Of a stretch of 44,587 bases of DNA, positions 15,722 to 24,124 are shown one piece after another; position 1 is the first letter of the stretch; each line of letters opens with the position of its first letter. The DNA lies in the NCBI GenBank assembly GCA_015485585.1, contig WFTI01000035.1, forward strand, positions 1 to 44,587. Direction: 5' to 3'. The stretch is from Candidatus Dojkabacteria bacterium. Lineage in GTDB: Bacteria > Patescibacteriota > Dojkabacteria > GCA-002793355. The notes under the pieces were generated by a model that was given only the letters and a program-made list of their open reading frames with translations, had not been told where the DNA came from and did no database searches. Made by a program: the position numbers and the translations under genes.

Positions 15722-16951
15722 TTATGAAGGTGAGATTATTTTACTTGGCTCAAGCTCTTCGTGGACCACTTTGCCTTTTAACCCTTCTATACGTTCCACC
15801 TTACGGTTTATCTGCTCAGTTCTATACATTGCATCTTCTAAGCGTTTACGAGTTTTTTCAAGGTCAGCTATTGCAGACTGCAAAAGCTTTCCGAATTTAG
15901 CAAAATCGTTACGGATCATTGTAATCAACCGCCAGACCTGTTGTGTACTCTGTTGGATCTTTAAGGTCCTAAATCCTAGGTTTAAACTTATAACAAAAGC
16001 TGTAAAAGTATTAGGACCTGTGATCACTACATTGAATCTTCTTTGGATCTCTTCTATTAACCCCGGAATCTTAACAGCTTCAGCATAAAGGCTCTCCAGA
16101 GGAAGATACATTACAGCAAAATTAGTAGTTTTTGGCGGTACGATATATTTTGAGATCTTCGCGGCCTGCTCTTTTAATGTACGAGCTAGAAGCTGTAGAT
16201 TGGCTGAGATTGCCTTTTTATCAGCTACCTGATAAGCATCGATGAGTTTTTGAAAGACATCTAAAGGAAACTTAGCATCAACAGGCAAGAGGATATATTC
16301 TGAATCTGACTCTTTCGAAGGAAGCTTGATCACAAACTCTACCCTTTCACCAAGGGAAGGATTTATAAGCACATTCTTTTCATACTGAACCCCTTCTCTT
16401 AAAAACTCCGAAAGTAACCGTTCAAGTTGAATCTCCCCCCACATTCCTCGGGTACGTATACCCGATAAAACCCGCTTAAGATCTACCATCTCTGAAGAAA
16501 GACTTTTTACCTCTCCAACACTTTTTGAGACCTTATCAAGAAGGTCTTGTAAGGTGGTAAAGTGTTGAGAAAGCCGTTTGTGCAGGGTCTCGTTAAGTTT
16601 CTCATCTACTACTCCCCGTATTTTTTCTAACTGTTCTGTATTCTCACGGCGTATCTTCTCAAGCTTAACCTCTACTTCCTTTAAAACTGCCGAAAGCTGG
16701 TTAGATACTGTCTTTAGATAACCTACCTGCATATCAGAAATCTTTGAAAGTTGGTTTGTAATCTCCTCTCTGATCTCTTTTCCATAACTTCTAAGATCAT
16801 TACTATGGGTACGAGAAAGCTCTAAAAGTACATCTAGCCGTGAACCTATCTGCTCTTGCATCTTACGAGGAAGAATAAAAACCCGCCAAAAAATAAGTAT
16901 CAAAAGTCCTATAACCAACAGTGTCATAACTACAAATAAAACAGCCTGCAT
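15722..16951 (-). CDS. rmuC: RmuC-domain DNA recombination protein
   Basis: 409 residues. N-terminal transmembrane helix (about 3-24), a long coiled coil (about 40-150, rich in Glu, Lys and Leu heptads), then the RmuC domain: VLSGIRTRGMWGEIQLERLL, LPVDAKFPLDVFQKL, and FAVMYLPLESLYAEA, all conserved in the family. RmuC limits inversions at short inverted repeats in E. coli and has a restriction-endonuclease-like core. First gene of an rmuC-EEP operon, divergent from a YraN-like gene, with TACAAT 6 nt before its ATG. Confidence 0.93.
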   Translation of the reverse strand: MQAVLFVVMTLLVIGLLILIFWRVFILPRKMQEQIGSRLDVLLELSRTHSNDLRSYGKEIREEITNQLSKISDMQVGYLKTVSNQLSAVLKEVEVKLEKIRRENTEQLEKIRGVVDEKLNETLHKRLSQHFTTLQDLLDKVSKSVGEVKSLSSEMVDLKRVLSGIRTRGMWGEIQLERLLSEFLREGVQYEKNVLINPSLGERVEFVIKLPSKESDSEYILLPVDAKFPLDVFQKLIDAYQVADKKAISANLQLLARTLKEQAAKISKYIVPPKTTNFAVMYLPLESLYAEAVKIPGLIEEIQRRFNVVITGPNTFTAFVISLNLGFRTLKIQQSTQQVWRLITMIRNDFAKFGKLLQSAIADLEKTRKRLEDAMYRTEQINRKVERIEGLKGKVVHEELEPSKIISPS

Positions 16952-16957
16952 TAGTAG

Positions 16958-16963
16958 ATTGTA
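16958..16963 (-). promoter_or_regulatory. Predicted -10 box, leaderless start of rmuC
   Basis: TACAAT, 6 nt (CTACTA), ATG; no SD. Part of a 36-bp divergent promoter region with the YraN-like gene. Confidence 0.6.
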
Positions 16964-16975
16964 ACACTTCTTCTT

Positions 16976-16981
16976 TAAAAT
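16976..16981 (+). promoter_or_regulatory. Predicted -10 box, leaderless GTG start of the YraN-like gene
   Basis: TAAAAT, 6 nt (CTTAAA), GTG; no SD. Opposed to the rmuC -10 box 12 bp away. Confidence 0.5.
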
Positions 16982-16987
16982 CTTAAA

Positions 16988-17329
16988 GTGAATCTCGGCG
17001 AGCTTATAGCCAAATATGAACTAGAGAAAAGAGGATACAAAGTCATTAAAACCAATCTGCGTATAGATCACCTAGAGATTGATATTCTAACCTATAAAAA
17101 CGGTAGATTAAAAACCTGGGAAGTAAGAATGCGAACAAGTTATACATATAATAGATCAGATATTCGGAGTTTCTTAACAAATTTAAAAGCCAAACGCCTT
17201 TTAAAAGCTACCTATAAACTAGAATCTAAGATCAAACATCCACTTAGTATCGGTTTAATCTTAATCTCACGTATAAAGCGTAAAGACCGTACTATGTATA
17301 TAATAGACCTCTTGCCTGATCCTTGGTAG
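16988..17329 (+). CDS. YraN-like (UPF0102) putative endonuclease-fold protein
   Basis: 113 residues, usual for UPF0102. LGELIAKYELEKRGYKVIKTN matches the family start (GE..A..YL...GY.I...N), HLEIDILTY corresponds to GEIDLI, and WEVRMR to the FVEVKxR motif. The fold is that of the archaeal Holliday-junction resolvase/restriction nucleases, with E, D and ExK as active residues; here the Lys of ExK is Arg, so activity may be weakened. Starts with GTG. Sharing a divergent promoter region with rmuC, another nuclease-fold recombination protein, hints at a common DNA-repair setting. Confidence 0.7.
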   Translation: MNLGELIAKYELEKRGYKVIKTNLRIDHLEIDILTYKNGRLKTWEVRMRTSYTYNRSDIRSFLTNLKAKRLLKATYKLESKIKHPLSIGLILISRIKRKDRTMYIIDLLPDPW

Positions 17330-17336
17330 ATTGATA

Positions 17337-17342
17337 TATAAT
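17337..17342 (+). promoter_or_regulatory. Predicted -10 box for tRNA-Leu/tRNA-Pro
   Basis: TATAAT about 29 nt upstream of the mature 5' end of tRNA-Leu, in GATATATAATTC; transcription would begin around 17349-17351. Confidence 0.5.
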
Positions 17343-17371
17343 TCATTATAGCTACACCCTACCTTCTAAAC

Positions 17372-17457
17372 GCCGCGGTGGCGGAATTGGTAGACGCGCT
17401 GCCTTGAGGGGGCAGTGGGCTTTTTAGCCCGTGGAGGTTCGAGTCCTCTCCGCGGCA
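17372..17457 (+). tRNA. tRNA-Leu (GAG)
   Basis: Class II tRNA with a long variable arm (TGGGC...GCCCG). Acceptor GCCGCGG/CCGCGGC, anticodon stem CTGCC/GGCAG with loop TTGAGGG (anticodon GAG), T arm GGAGG-TTCGAGT-CCTCT, discriminator A. It lies 3 nt upstream of tRNA-Pro and is surely cotranscribed with it. Confidence 0.95.
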
Positions 17458-17460
17458 TTT

Positions 17461-17534
17461 CGGGGTGTAGCGCAGTTGGTTAGCGCACACGCTTTGGGAG
17501 CGTGAGGTCGTGGGTTCGAGTCCCACCACCCCGA
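17461..17534 (+). tRNA. tRNA-Pro (UGG)
   Basis: Acceptor CGGGGTG/CACCCCG, D arm GCGC/GCGC, anticodon stem CACGC/GCGTG with loop TTTGGGA (anticodon TGG), T arm GTGGG-TTCGAGT-CCCAC. Has the C1-G72 pair characteristic of bacterial tRNA-Pro. Its 3' end faces the stop of mutL 7 nt away. Confidence 0.95.
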
Positions 17535-17541
17535 TTTGAAT

Positions 17542-19314
17542 CTAAAGCCGTAGAAAGTGCCTATCTATTTCATCCCGCAGAATCTCCCAAATTACAGGCC
17601 TGCCATGAGGACAAACATGAGGATACTTACATTTAAGCAACCTTAATACGAGATCTTCTATCTGCTCTTGCGTCAATGGTTCATTTGCTCTTACTGAGCT
17701 GTGACAAGCCTTTGTGGCGATAGCATATCTAAGAGGTTCATAAAGTTTTCTATTTATGTATTCCTTTAAGTCTAAAACACCTTTTTCTTCTGTAATGATC
17801 TCAAGAAGCTGGTTAATAAAATCCGTTAATTCTTCTGGGGGAATAAAAGAAGGAGCAGTATATACCTTTAAACTTCCCTTACTCTCTTTAAATTCAGCCT
17901 CTATACCTAATTCGTGAAGAAGTAAAAGAAGTTCCTTCCTATCAACCGTATCTTTCTCAACCTTTATGGTCAAAGGACGTAATAGTTTTTGCTTGGCATC
18001 ATCTATTCTTTCTTCACCTCCTAACTCTTCAAAACGTATTCGCTCTGCAGCAGCATGTTGATCAATAATCCAGATACGATCTTGGAATTCTACTAATATA
18101 TAACGGTTCATTAGCTGAATCATCTGAACAATATTTCCTGTTTCTGGGGACTTAATTTCAGAAGATTCTTCTACCTGCCTCAAAGATCGTAATGGTAAAA
18201 AAGAAGAAACAGAAGAAGATATCTTTTGTGAAGATTCTCTAGGTTTGATTATTTCGATTTTATTGATCTTTTCAGCCACAGTGGGCTGTAAACTTGGCTT
18301 TGGAAGATATATAGTACCTCTACCTACTGTATCTTTAACTATACTTCCTAATCTCTCCTTTATTGCCCTTTGAACAAACTGCATAACACGATAGGGATTC
18401 TTAAACTTTACCTCTATTTTACGTGGATGTACATTCACATCCACAAGATACGGGTCGACAAAAACCTTAATAACCCCGGCTATCTGGCTAGATTTTAGTA
18501 CGAAATCTTCAAAAGCAAGATTTACTGCTTTCTGTAAGTATCGGTCTTCTACCACCCGATTATTTACCAAGATCTTAAATACCCGTTTTCCTTCGGTATA
18601 CTTATCAGGTCTCACTATTACCCCTTCTACCTTTATAGCTCCAAAATTTCTTGATATCTCTAGAAGATCTGAAGTTTGATAGCCTGTCACATCTGCATAT
18701 CTAGACAAAAGATCTTTACGTGATACAAGATCATATAAAACTCTATTATTATGCTCTAACTTTAAATGAATCAACGGATTTGCAAATGCTAGGGCTAAGA
18801 AGATATCGATATCATGTTTTAGTTCTGTTTTTACTGTTCTTAAAAACTTACGTCTTGCTGGCACATTATAAAAGAGATCCTCAACAACCACCGTAGTTCC
18901 CACATTACGAGCAAGGGGTACTATCGTATCCTCAAAAACCTTATAAAGATAGCCAACTTTACTATCAGGAGTTCTACTATGGATACTTACTTTTGCAACC
19001 TTACTTATTGCTGCTAAGGCTTCTCCTCTAAAACCAAAGGTTACTAGCCGTTCAAGATCTTCTAATCTGGAGATCTTACTGGTAGTATATGATGCTACTG
19101 CAAGCCTTAAGTCATCCTTAGCTATCCCTACCCCATCATCTGCAACTGTAATCTTGCGTATTCCTCCATCTTCTAATGAAACTGTTATTTTCTGGGCTTG
19201 CGCGTCAAGGGCATTCTCGATTAACTCCTTCAGCACAGAAGCAGGACGCTCTACAACCTCTCCAGCAGCAATCCTTTCTGCTACCTCTTTAGGTAATTTG
19301 CGAATTATGCCCAT
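17542..19314 (-). CDS. mutL: DNA mismatch repair protein MutL with endonuclease motif
   Basis: 590 residues. N-terminal GHKL ATPase motifs: ELIENALDAQ, DDGVGIAKDDL, and TFGFRGEALAAISKVA; then the transducer domain (YNVPARRKFL, VDVNVHPRKIEVKF). A low-complexity linker (about 340-390) leads to the C-terminal domain with DQHAAAERIRFEE, an exact DQHA(x)2E(x)4E nuclease motif, plus ACHSSVR and CPHGRP metal-site segments. So this is the nicking MutL type used where MutH is absent. mutS is not in the window. Divergent from map with only 18 bp between start codons. Confidence 0.96.
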   Translation of the reverse strand: MGIIRKLPKEVAERIAAGEVVERPASVLKELIENALDAQAQKITVSLEDGGIRKITVADDGVGIAKDDLRLAVASYTTSKISRLEDLERLVTFGFRGEALAAISKVAKVSIHSRTPDSKVGYLYKVFEDTIVPLARNVGTTVVVEDLFYNVPARRKFLRTVKTELKHDIDIFLALAFANPLIHLKLEHNNRVLYDLVSRKDLLSRYADVTGYQTSDLLEISRNFGAIKVEGVIVRPDKYTEGKRVFKILVNNRVVEDRYLQKAVNLAFEDFVLKSSQIAGVIKVFVDPYLVDVNVHPRKIEVKFKNPYRVMQFVQRAIKERLGSIVKDTVGRGTIYLPKPSLQPTVAEKINKIEIIKPRESSQKISSSVSSFLPLRSLRQVEESSEIKSPETGNIVQMIQLMNRYILVEFQDRIWIIDQHAAAERIRFEELGGEERIDDAKQKLLRPLTIKVEKDTVDRKELLLLLHELGIEAEFKESKGSLKVYTAPSFIPPEELTDFINQLLEIITEEKGVLDLKEYINRKLYEPLRYAIATKACHSSVRANEPLTQEQIEDLVLRLLKCKYPHVCPHGRPVIWEILRDEIDRHFLRL

Positions 19315-19319
19315 ACACG

Positions 19320-19327
19320 ATTATAAT
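19320..19327. promoter_or_regulatory. Shared bidirectional -10 element of mutL and map
   Basis: The octamer ATTATAAT is its own reverse complement and contains TATAAT on both strands (plus 19322-19327, minus 19325-19320). Each -10 is followed by 5 nt and then ATG of map (19333) or mutL (19314). There is no room for any leader, so both mRNAs should be leaderless. Confidence 0.6.
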
Positions 19328-19332
19328 TGAGC

Positions 19333-20097
19333 ATGATCGATCTTGATACAAAGATAAAACGTATGAGAAAACTCGGTAAGATTCACGCAACAATACTAGA
19401 AGAACTAAAATCCCGATGTCGCCCGGGAATTAAAAAACTTGAAATAGAGGAATATTTTAAAGAGCTTCTTAATAAATTTCCCGGTATAAGATCAGCATGT
19501 AAAGGATACAAACCCGTCGGATACAGAAATCCCTATCCCACAAATCTCTGTATCGCAAAAAATGAAGAAGCGATCCATATACCTCCAAATAAAAGCGTAA
19601 TACAAGAAGGCGATCTGGTCACAATAGACCTTGTGCTTACAGATAGTCTCGTATATACCGATGCTGCAGTATCGTTTATTGTAGGAGAAACAAGAAAAAG
19701 ATCCCGTATAAAACTGTTACAGACTGCATATAATGCTCTTTATAGTGCAATAAGCAAGCTCAAAGATGGTACAAACGTAGGAAAACTCTCTTTTACAATC
19801 TATTCTATAGTAAAGAAAGCAGGCTTTGATGTCTTAAAGGAATACGGAGGCCATGGTATCGGAACTCAAATGTGGGAAGATCCTTTTATTCCGAATTATG
19901 GCGATCCACATGAAGGGCCTATATTAAGCGAAGGAGATACCTTAGCGATCGAACCATTGGTGTGTGAAGGGGACGATCGGTTAGAGTATCTTGATGAATG
20001 GTCAACACGTACTTTAGACCGAAAAGATTTTGTTCAGGTAGAACATACCGTACTTGTTCTAAAAGATAGGGCCGAAATCCTTACAAGTTTTGATTAG
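19333..20097 (+). CDS. map: Methionine aminopeptidase, type I
   Basis: 254 residues from ATG. The track begins two codons earlier at TTG (19327), but TATAAT ends at that T, so the ATG is preferred. All five metal ligands are seen: Asp in TIDLVLTD, Asp in YTDAAVSF, His in GGHGIGTQ, Glu in LAIEPLV, Glu in QVEHTVLV. It removes the initiator Met from new proteins in the cytoplasm. Overlaps convergent rnhB by 17 nt at the 3' end. Unlike most bacteria, it is not in the ribosomal protein/adk cluster. Confidence 0.95.
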   Translation: MIDLDTKIKRMRKLGKIHATILEELKSRCRPGIKKLEIEEYFKELLNKFPGIRSACKGYKPVGYRNPYPTNLCIAKNEEAIHIPPNKSVIQEGDLVTIDLVLTDSLVYTDAAVSFIVGETRKRSRIKLLQTAYNALYSAISKLKDGTNVGKLSFTIYSIVKKAGFDVLKEYGGHGIGTQMWEDPFIPNYGDPHEGPILSEGDTLAIEPLVCEGDDRLEYLDEWSTRTLDRKDFVQVEHTVLVLKDRAEILTSFD

Positions 20098-20746
20098 GTT
20101 GCTTGGTAAGATACCTTAGTCTATGAATAGGCGTAAGCCCATACAACTGAATAGCACGCTTATGAGTAGGAGTCCCGTACCCTTTATTCTCAGCAAACCT
20201 CCAATAAGGATAGAGCTTATTATAATATCTTCTCATAAGCTCATCCCTTAAAAACTTAGCCACGATAGAAGCAAGTTGAATAGAAAGAAAAAGAGCGTCT
20301 CCGCTTTTACATTTAAGATAAGGAAAGGCTAAGTCAGAAAGGTCTCCTACTGAATTTACTCCATCTATAAAGATAATAAACCTCCTTTTATCGGTTTTTA
20401 TCCTTGTTAGCAGCTTACTAATACTCTCTTTAATGGCAAGAGTCGCTGTTGTTCTAATTCCATACCGATCAATTTTTTGGGCTGGAAAGAAGCTTGCAGT
20501 GACATAATCTGTAGTCTTTAATATACTGCGTGCAATCTTTGCTCTCCATTTTTCATCAACTTTTTTTGAATCATTAACAAAACGCCAATATTCCTTTGGA
20601 AAACGCTGTAATAAAACAGGGTCTATGCAAACAGAAGCCGCTACTACAGGACCAGCAACCGAACCTCGACCGACCTCATCTGCACCGATTAAAAAGAAAC
20701 CTTTTTGAAGAAAATACTTCTCTATATTATGTAGTCTTATCTTCAC
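20081..20746 (-). CDS. rnhB: Ribonuclease HII
   Basis: 221 residues. [19 protein letters not shown] contains the catalytic Asp-Glu, FIDGVNSVG the second Asp, and [23 protein letters not shown] the remaining Asp-containing helix. It removes ribonucleotides and RNA-DNA hybrids from the genome. It begins 20 nt inside rplS, the usual rplS-rnhB pairing in bacteria, and its end overlaps map. Confidence 0.95.
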   Translation of the reverse strand: MKIRLHNIEKYFLQKGFFLIGADEVGRGSVAGPVVAASVCIDPVLLQRFPKEYWRFVNDSKKVDEKWRAKIARSILKTTDYVTASFFPAQKIDRYGIRTTATLAIKESISKLLTRIKTDKRRFIIFIDGVNSVGDLSDLAFPYLKCKSGDALFLSIQLASIVAKFLRDELMRRYYNKLYPYWRFAENKGYGTPTHKRAIQLYGLTPIHRLRYLTKQPNQNL

Positions 20747-21203
20747 GGTATTTTACATACAGCCTCTTCTTACCTTTTCTTTCACGAAGATAATAAAGTT
20801 TCGCTCTTCTTGCTCGCGCAGTACGCACACGTTTAATACTTACAATAACAGGAGCATTAACTGGAAAAACACGTTCTACTCCGATCTCATTTGCACCAAC
20901 CTTTCTGACTCTAATCCGTTTCTGCTTACCCTCCCCATGGATTCCGATGACAACCCCCTTAAATGTTTGAATCTGCATGGCTTGTTCTTCTAACTGCTCT
21001 TTGGTATACCCTGCTTCTAACTTCTGTTTTAATAACTGCTTCTCAGCAGCTGTTAACCTCCGCTCAACTTTAGGTTTTAAAGCTACCTTAAATTTTACCT
21101 CTACCGTATCACCAACTCGGATTTTATTTATAACATCATCTGATGAATCCCCAAATTTACTTTTTAACAGATCATAAACCTTTGCCACATTTACTTTCAG
21201 CAT
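20727..21203 (-). CDS. rplS: 50S ribosomal protein L19 with internal insertion
   Basis: 158 residues, against about 115 usual. [13 protein letters not shown], then [29 protein letters not shown] and [14 protein letters not shown] are the L19 core. Between the second and third strands lies an inserted charged helix-rich segment of roughly 28 extra residues ([20 protein letters not shown]...), and the N-terminus is also slightly longer. L19 sits at the 30S-50S interface, so the insertion may make an extra contact. TATAAT 7 nt before ATG. Confidence 0.93.
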   Translation of the reverse strand: MLKVNVAKVYDLLKSKFGDSSDDVINKIRVGDTVEVKFKVALKPKVERRLTAAEKQLLKQKLEAGYTKEQLEEQAMQIQTFKGVVIGIHGEGKQKRIRVRKVGANEIGVERVFPVNAPVIVSIKRVRTARARRAKLYYLRERKGKKRLYVKYREDKTT

Positions 21204-21210
21204 AGGACTA

Positions 21211-21216
21211 ATTATA
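21211..21216 (-). promoter_or_regulatory. Predicted -10 box, leaderless start of rplS-rnhB
   Basis: TATAAT, 7 nt (TAGTCCT), ATG; no SD. Confidence 0.6.
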
Positions 21217-21224
21217 ACCTATTT

Positions 21225-23561
21225 TTATAAACTTTGATTTTCTGCCTGTTTCTCTTCTTCTGTACCACTGCTTAACTCGTCAAGCTGACTAAGTATCTGG
21301 TTTACATTTTTCTTCAACTGTTGTTTAACCTCGGCTGATACCTGAAGATTATCTACTATCTGCAAGAAGCGCTGATATAGGCGTTTAGCCTCCTCGTAGC
21401 GTTTTACCTTTACTAAGAATGATCCCTTTAAAGTAACCACATCAAGTAGCAACCCGATATTGTTCGCTTTAACCTGCTCCACAGCAGCAAGTTCAAGTAG
21501 ATTCATAACAGCTGCAAACCTTCCTTCATATTGAGAAACATTGTTTTCATCTACTATATCTATTAAAAGCCTTGCATATTCGCGGGAAGAAGTAATATCT
21601 TGAGGGGCAAAGCTCATATATCTTCCATATAAATCTACCGCCTTTTCTAAGAAGAAACGTGAATTAGTAAGACGATACACCGTTGCATACCCTTCAGCGC
21701 CTATACGTAAGAGGTTAGCAGATGATAGACCTTCTGTTAGATATCCCACCCCAACCTGAAGCTGGTATAGATACTCATTTAATGGCAATCCCAATTTTTC
21801 TACCTCATCTTTGTTGTCTTGAGCAAGCTTCTGATAAGTATTAAGAATTGATGTAAGAGTGTCTGTTTTTACTACATAATAAAGTACGCAATTACCACAA
21901 GCATATTTAAGCGTATTTAAGCGTCGTAAGAGAATATTAATCTCTTCTTTTTTATCTTTAAAGTCTTGAACACTATTAATCGTAGAAACCTGCTGTTGCG
22001 AATAAAGAACACTTGTTGCATAGTAGAGGCTTTTTGCCAACTTATATGACTGATAACCGAGTACACTAACTATTACAAAAGCTATAAGCAAGAAAAACCA
22101 ATGGGTATAGTTTTGCATCTTATTCTTTAAGGAAACCCCGTATACTCCAAGTCGCAAAAAGCCCTTGTATTCTACGGCATAAGTTTCAAAAAACAGCATT
22201 GCCACAAGTCCTATCAACGCCCAACCGAACAATGAAGGATAGAAGAATATTAGGAATACCGCTGAAATGACAACAAGGAGTTTAGCTAATATATTCTCTC
22301 TATTAGGATGCTTAATCCACAAATAGGCTATGTATCCTGTGACAATCAACCCTACCAAGATAGGTAAAACTCCAAACTCCGCGATATAGTTTACTATCGG
22401 TAGATAAGAGGTAGTAATCCCTCTTCTTAGAGCCAAAATCGGCAAGAATAAACCTGAATGGAACGCTCCAAGGCCAAAAAGATAGGTTAACACACTAGAA
22501 TTGAGTAAGTTTCCAAAGAGAGAATATAAAAAGCCGTAATTTGTGAACCATTCCGCAAATACTACAAGGGTATTACGGGGCGCTTGAACTAGAAGCTCTT
22601 TCATCCCCTCTAAATACCTTTCAGGAGAAGCAAACGAATATATAGGAACGCCCAACACAAAAACTGACAATATAAAGATAGCTACCTGCTTCCAATACTC
22701 TCTAATATCAGAAGATAAGACTAACACAGCAACAAGGGTCAATGTCAAAAACGCCATAAATATACCTGCCAAAGGCAATAGAAAGACCCCGTAGAGTAAT
22801 GTTCCCATCAACACAAGGTATATCAATCCCTCAAGAGTACCTTTAACATAATCTTTCTCGCCGATGTGTTGAGCTGAAGTAAGAAGGACTATCAGTGCCC
22901 CAAACACATGGAACAAGACAAAAGTACCCACATCTCCCCATACAACTACAGGAAACGAACGGCTTAAGAAAAGTTGTCTTAGTGTATCTCCAACAAAAGA
23001 TACATTAACAATATCCGCTTTGATTAAGAAATAAAGAGCCACTCCTATTAGATCAACCCCCAATACTACAAACGGGATATACCTGAACACACGGTTTAAA
23101 GAGTACGAAAGGCTGTATACCACAAAACTGAAAACCCACACTATTAAAAAAGCTACTACTAACCCCATCAACAGATAAGGAATAAAGACAAAAGCATCAA
23201 TAAACGAGGTTGATTGTCTATAGACTACTGACATTAAAGCATTAATGATAAATAGGGTGAAAAGTACAAGCATCCAGACATGGGGTTTATAGAAAACTAT
23301 ATTTATTCCTTGTTTTCTCCATACTACCACAACCAATAGCAGAACAAGAAGCCACAGAAGTACAACAAACAGCACACTGTAAAATGCCCTTACTAGAGGA
23401 ATATTAAACACGGTGTTAGTAAATGCTATAAATAAAGAGGTAAAAACGATTGTAAGAAGAACAATCGGAACTTTACCAACCTTAAAAGTAGGTAAAGATA
23501 GACGTTTTATAACCTTTTTACTTCTTCCCCGCATGGTCTTGGATCTGATTGTCTTAGACAT
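21225..23561 (-). CDS. Large polytopic membrane protein with C-terminal TPR region (O-antigen ligase-like layout)
   Basis: 778 residues. A basic N-terminus, then roughly 12-13 transmembrane helices (about 25-510), a large loop in the middle (about 330-400), and a soluble C-terminal part (about 530-760) of helical pairs that look like TPR repeats (AVDLYGRYMSFAPQDITSSR, KRYEEAKRLYQRFLQIVDNL). This is the architecture of Wzy/WaaL-type O-antigen polymerases/ligases fused to TPRs, common in CPR genomes, but I see no decisive catalytic motif. A role in building or attaching a surface glycan is inferred. No glycosyltransferase genes adjoin it. TATACT 8 nt before ATG. Confidence 0.6.
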   Translation of the reverse strand: MSKTIRSKTMRGRSKKVIKRLSLPTFKVGKVPIVLLTIVFTSLFIAFTNTVFNIPLVRAFYSVLFVVLLWLLVLLLVVVVWRKQGINIVFYKPHVWMLVLFTLFIINALMSVVYRQSTSFIDAFVFIPYLLMGLVVAFLIVWVFSFVVYSLSYSLNRVFRYIPFVVLGVDLIGVALYFLIKADIVNVSFVGDTLRQLFLSRSFPVVVWGDVGTFVLFHVFGALIVLLTSAQHIGEKDYVKGTLEGLIYLVLMGTLLYGVFLLPLAGIFMAFLTLTLVAVLVLSSDIREYWKQVAIFILSVFVLGVPIYSFASPERYLEGMKELLVQAPRNTLVVFAEWFTNYGFLYSLFGNLLNSSVLTYLFGLGAFHSGLFLPILALRRGITTSYLPIVNYIAEFGVLPILVGLIVTGYIAYLWIKHPNRENILAKLLVVISAVFLIFFYPSLFGWALIGLVAMLFFETYAVEYKGFLRLGVYGVSLKNKMQNYTHWFFLLIAFVIVSVLGYQSYKLAKSLYYATSVLYSQQQVSTINSVQDFKDKKEEINILLRRLNTLKYACGNCVLYYVVKTDTLTSILNTYQKLAQDNKDEVEKLGLPLNEYLYQLQVGVGYLTEGLSSANLLRIGAEGYATVYRLTNSRFFLEKAVDLYGRYMSFAPQDITSSREYARLLIDIVDENNVSQYEGRFAAVMNLLELAAVEQVKANNIGLLLDVVTLKGSFLVKVKRYEEAKRLYQRFLQIVDNLQVSAEVKQQLKKNVNQILSQLDELSSGTEEEKQAENQSL

Positions 23562-23569
23562 TACATTCT

Positions 23570-23575
23570 AGTATA
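23570..23575 (-). promoter_or_regulatory. Predicted -10 box for the large TPR membrane protein
   Basis: TATACT, 8 nt, ATG; no SD. An alternative TAGAAT lies closer (3 nt). Confidence 0.45.
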
Positions 23576-23626
23576 AGCAAAGAAGGTTGATTTGTCAAAT
23601 GCATGACGTCTACCGTGAAAATAAAA

Positions 23627-23968
23627 TTATAGTCTATCTAGTTCAACTCTTTTTACATGGGTCGGAGAAAGCTTATCAAGCAAAAAATAAGCTGCCTTTT
23701 TGACCACCTCGGCATCTCCACAATAGTATATGTCTACTGTTGCCTTTCTCTCCTCTGGCCAGGTATGGATAGAGATATGAGATTCTGCCAAAATATAGAA
23801 AGCAGTAACGCCATGAGGAGAAAATTTATGAAAATCTCCTTTTATAATCCGCATACCGCTTTGCTCACAAGCCTCACGTAAGATACTCATTAGTTCTGAT
23901 GGAGAATCTAAAAGTTTACTGTCTACTCCATAAAGATCAAGTAATATGTGGTATCCAGCGCTTGCCAT
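23627..23968 (-). CDS. speD: S-adenosylmethionine decarboxylase-family proenzyme (SpeD)
   Basis: 113 residues, class 1b length. HKFSPHGVTAFYILAESHIS contains the ES cleavage site where the Ser becomes the pyruvoyl cofactor, followed by IHTWPEERKATVDIYYCGDA with the catalytic His and Cys. The classic enzyme makes decarboxylated SAM for spermidine synthesis. No speE or other polyamine gene is nearby. Some short SpeD homologues have been shown to decarboxylate ornithine or arginine instead, so the substrate is open. It stands alone, with TAATAT 13 nt before ATG. Confidence 0.88.
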   Translation of the reverse strand: MASAGYHILLDLYGVDSKLLDSPSELMSILREACEQSGMRIIKGDFHKFSPHGVTAFYILAESHISIHTWPEERKATVDIYYCGDAEVVKKAAYFLLDKLSPTHVKRVELDRL

Positions 23969-24020
23969 CTTCCATTAAGCAATATTAACACCTTATTTTC
24001 ACCGATTATATAGGAATCTC

Positions 24021-24091
24021 TTGCGGGGCCAGGATTCGAACCTGGACCTACGGCTCCAAAGGCCGCTGTCCTACCATTAGACGACCCCGCA
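24021..24091 (-). tRNA. tRNA-Gln (UUG)
   Basis: Minus-strand cloverleaf with acceptor TGCGGGG/CCCCGCA, including the U1-A72 pair typical of tRNA-Gln; D arm GTCT/GGAC, anticodon stem GCGGC/GCCGT, loop CTTTGGA (anticodon TTG), T arm CCAGG-TTCGAAT-CCTGG. No CCA encoded. Between speD and ruvC on the same strand. Confidence 0.94.
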
Positions 24092-24124
24092 ATAAACTAT
24101 GATAAAAGTGTAGTAAATTATACC

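Noticed and set aside
19327-19332. TTG start for map
   Set aside because: The T of TTG is the last base of the TATAAT box, so the transcript would not contain it.
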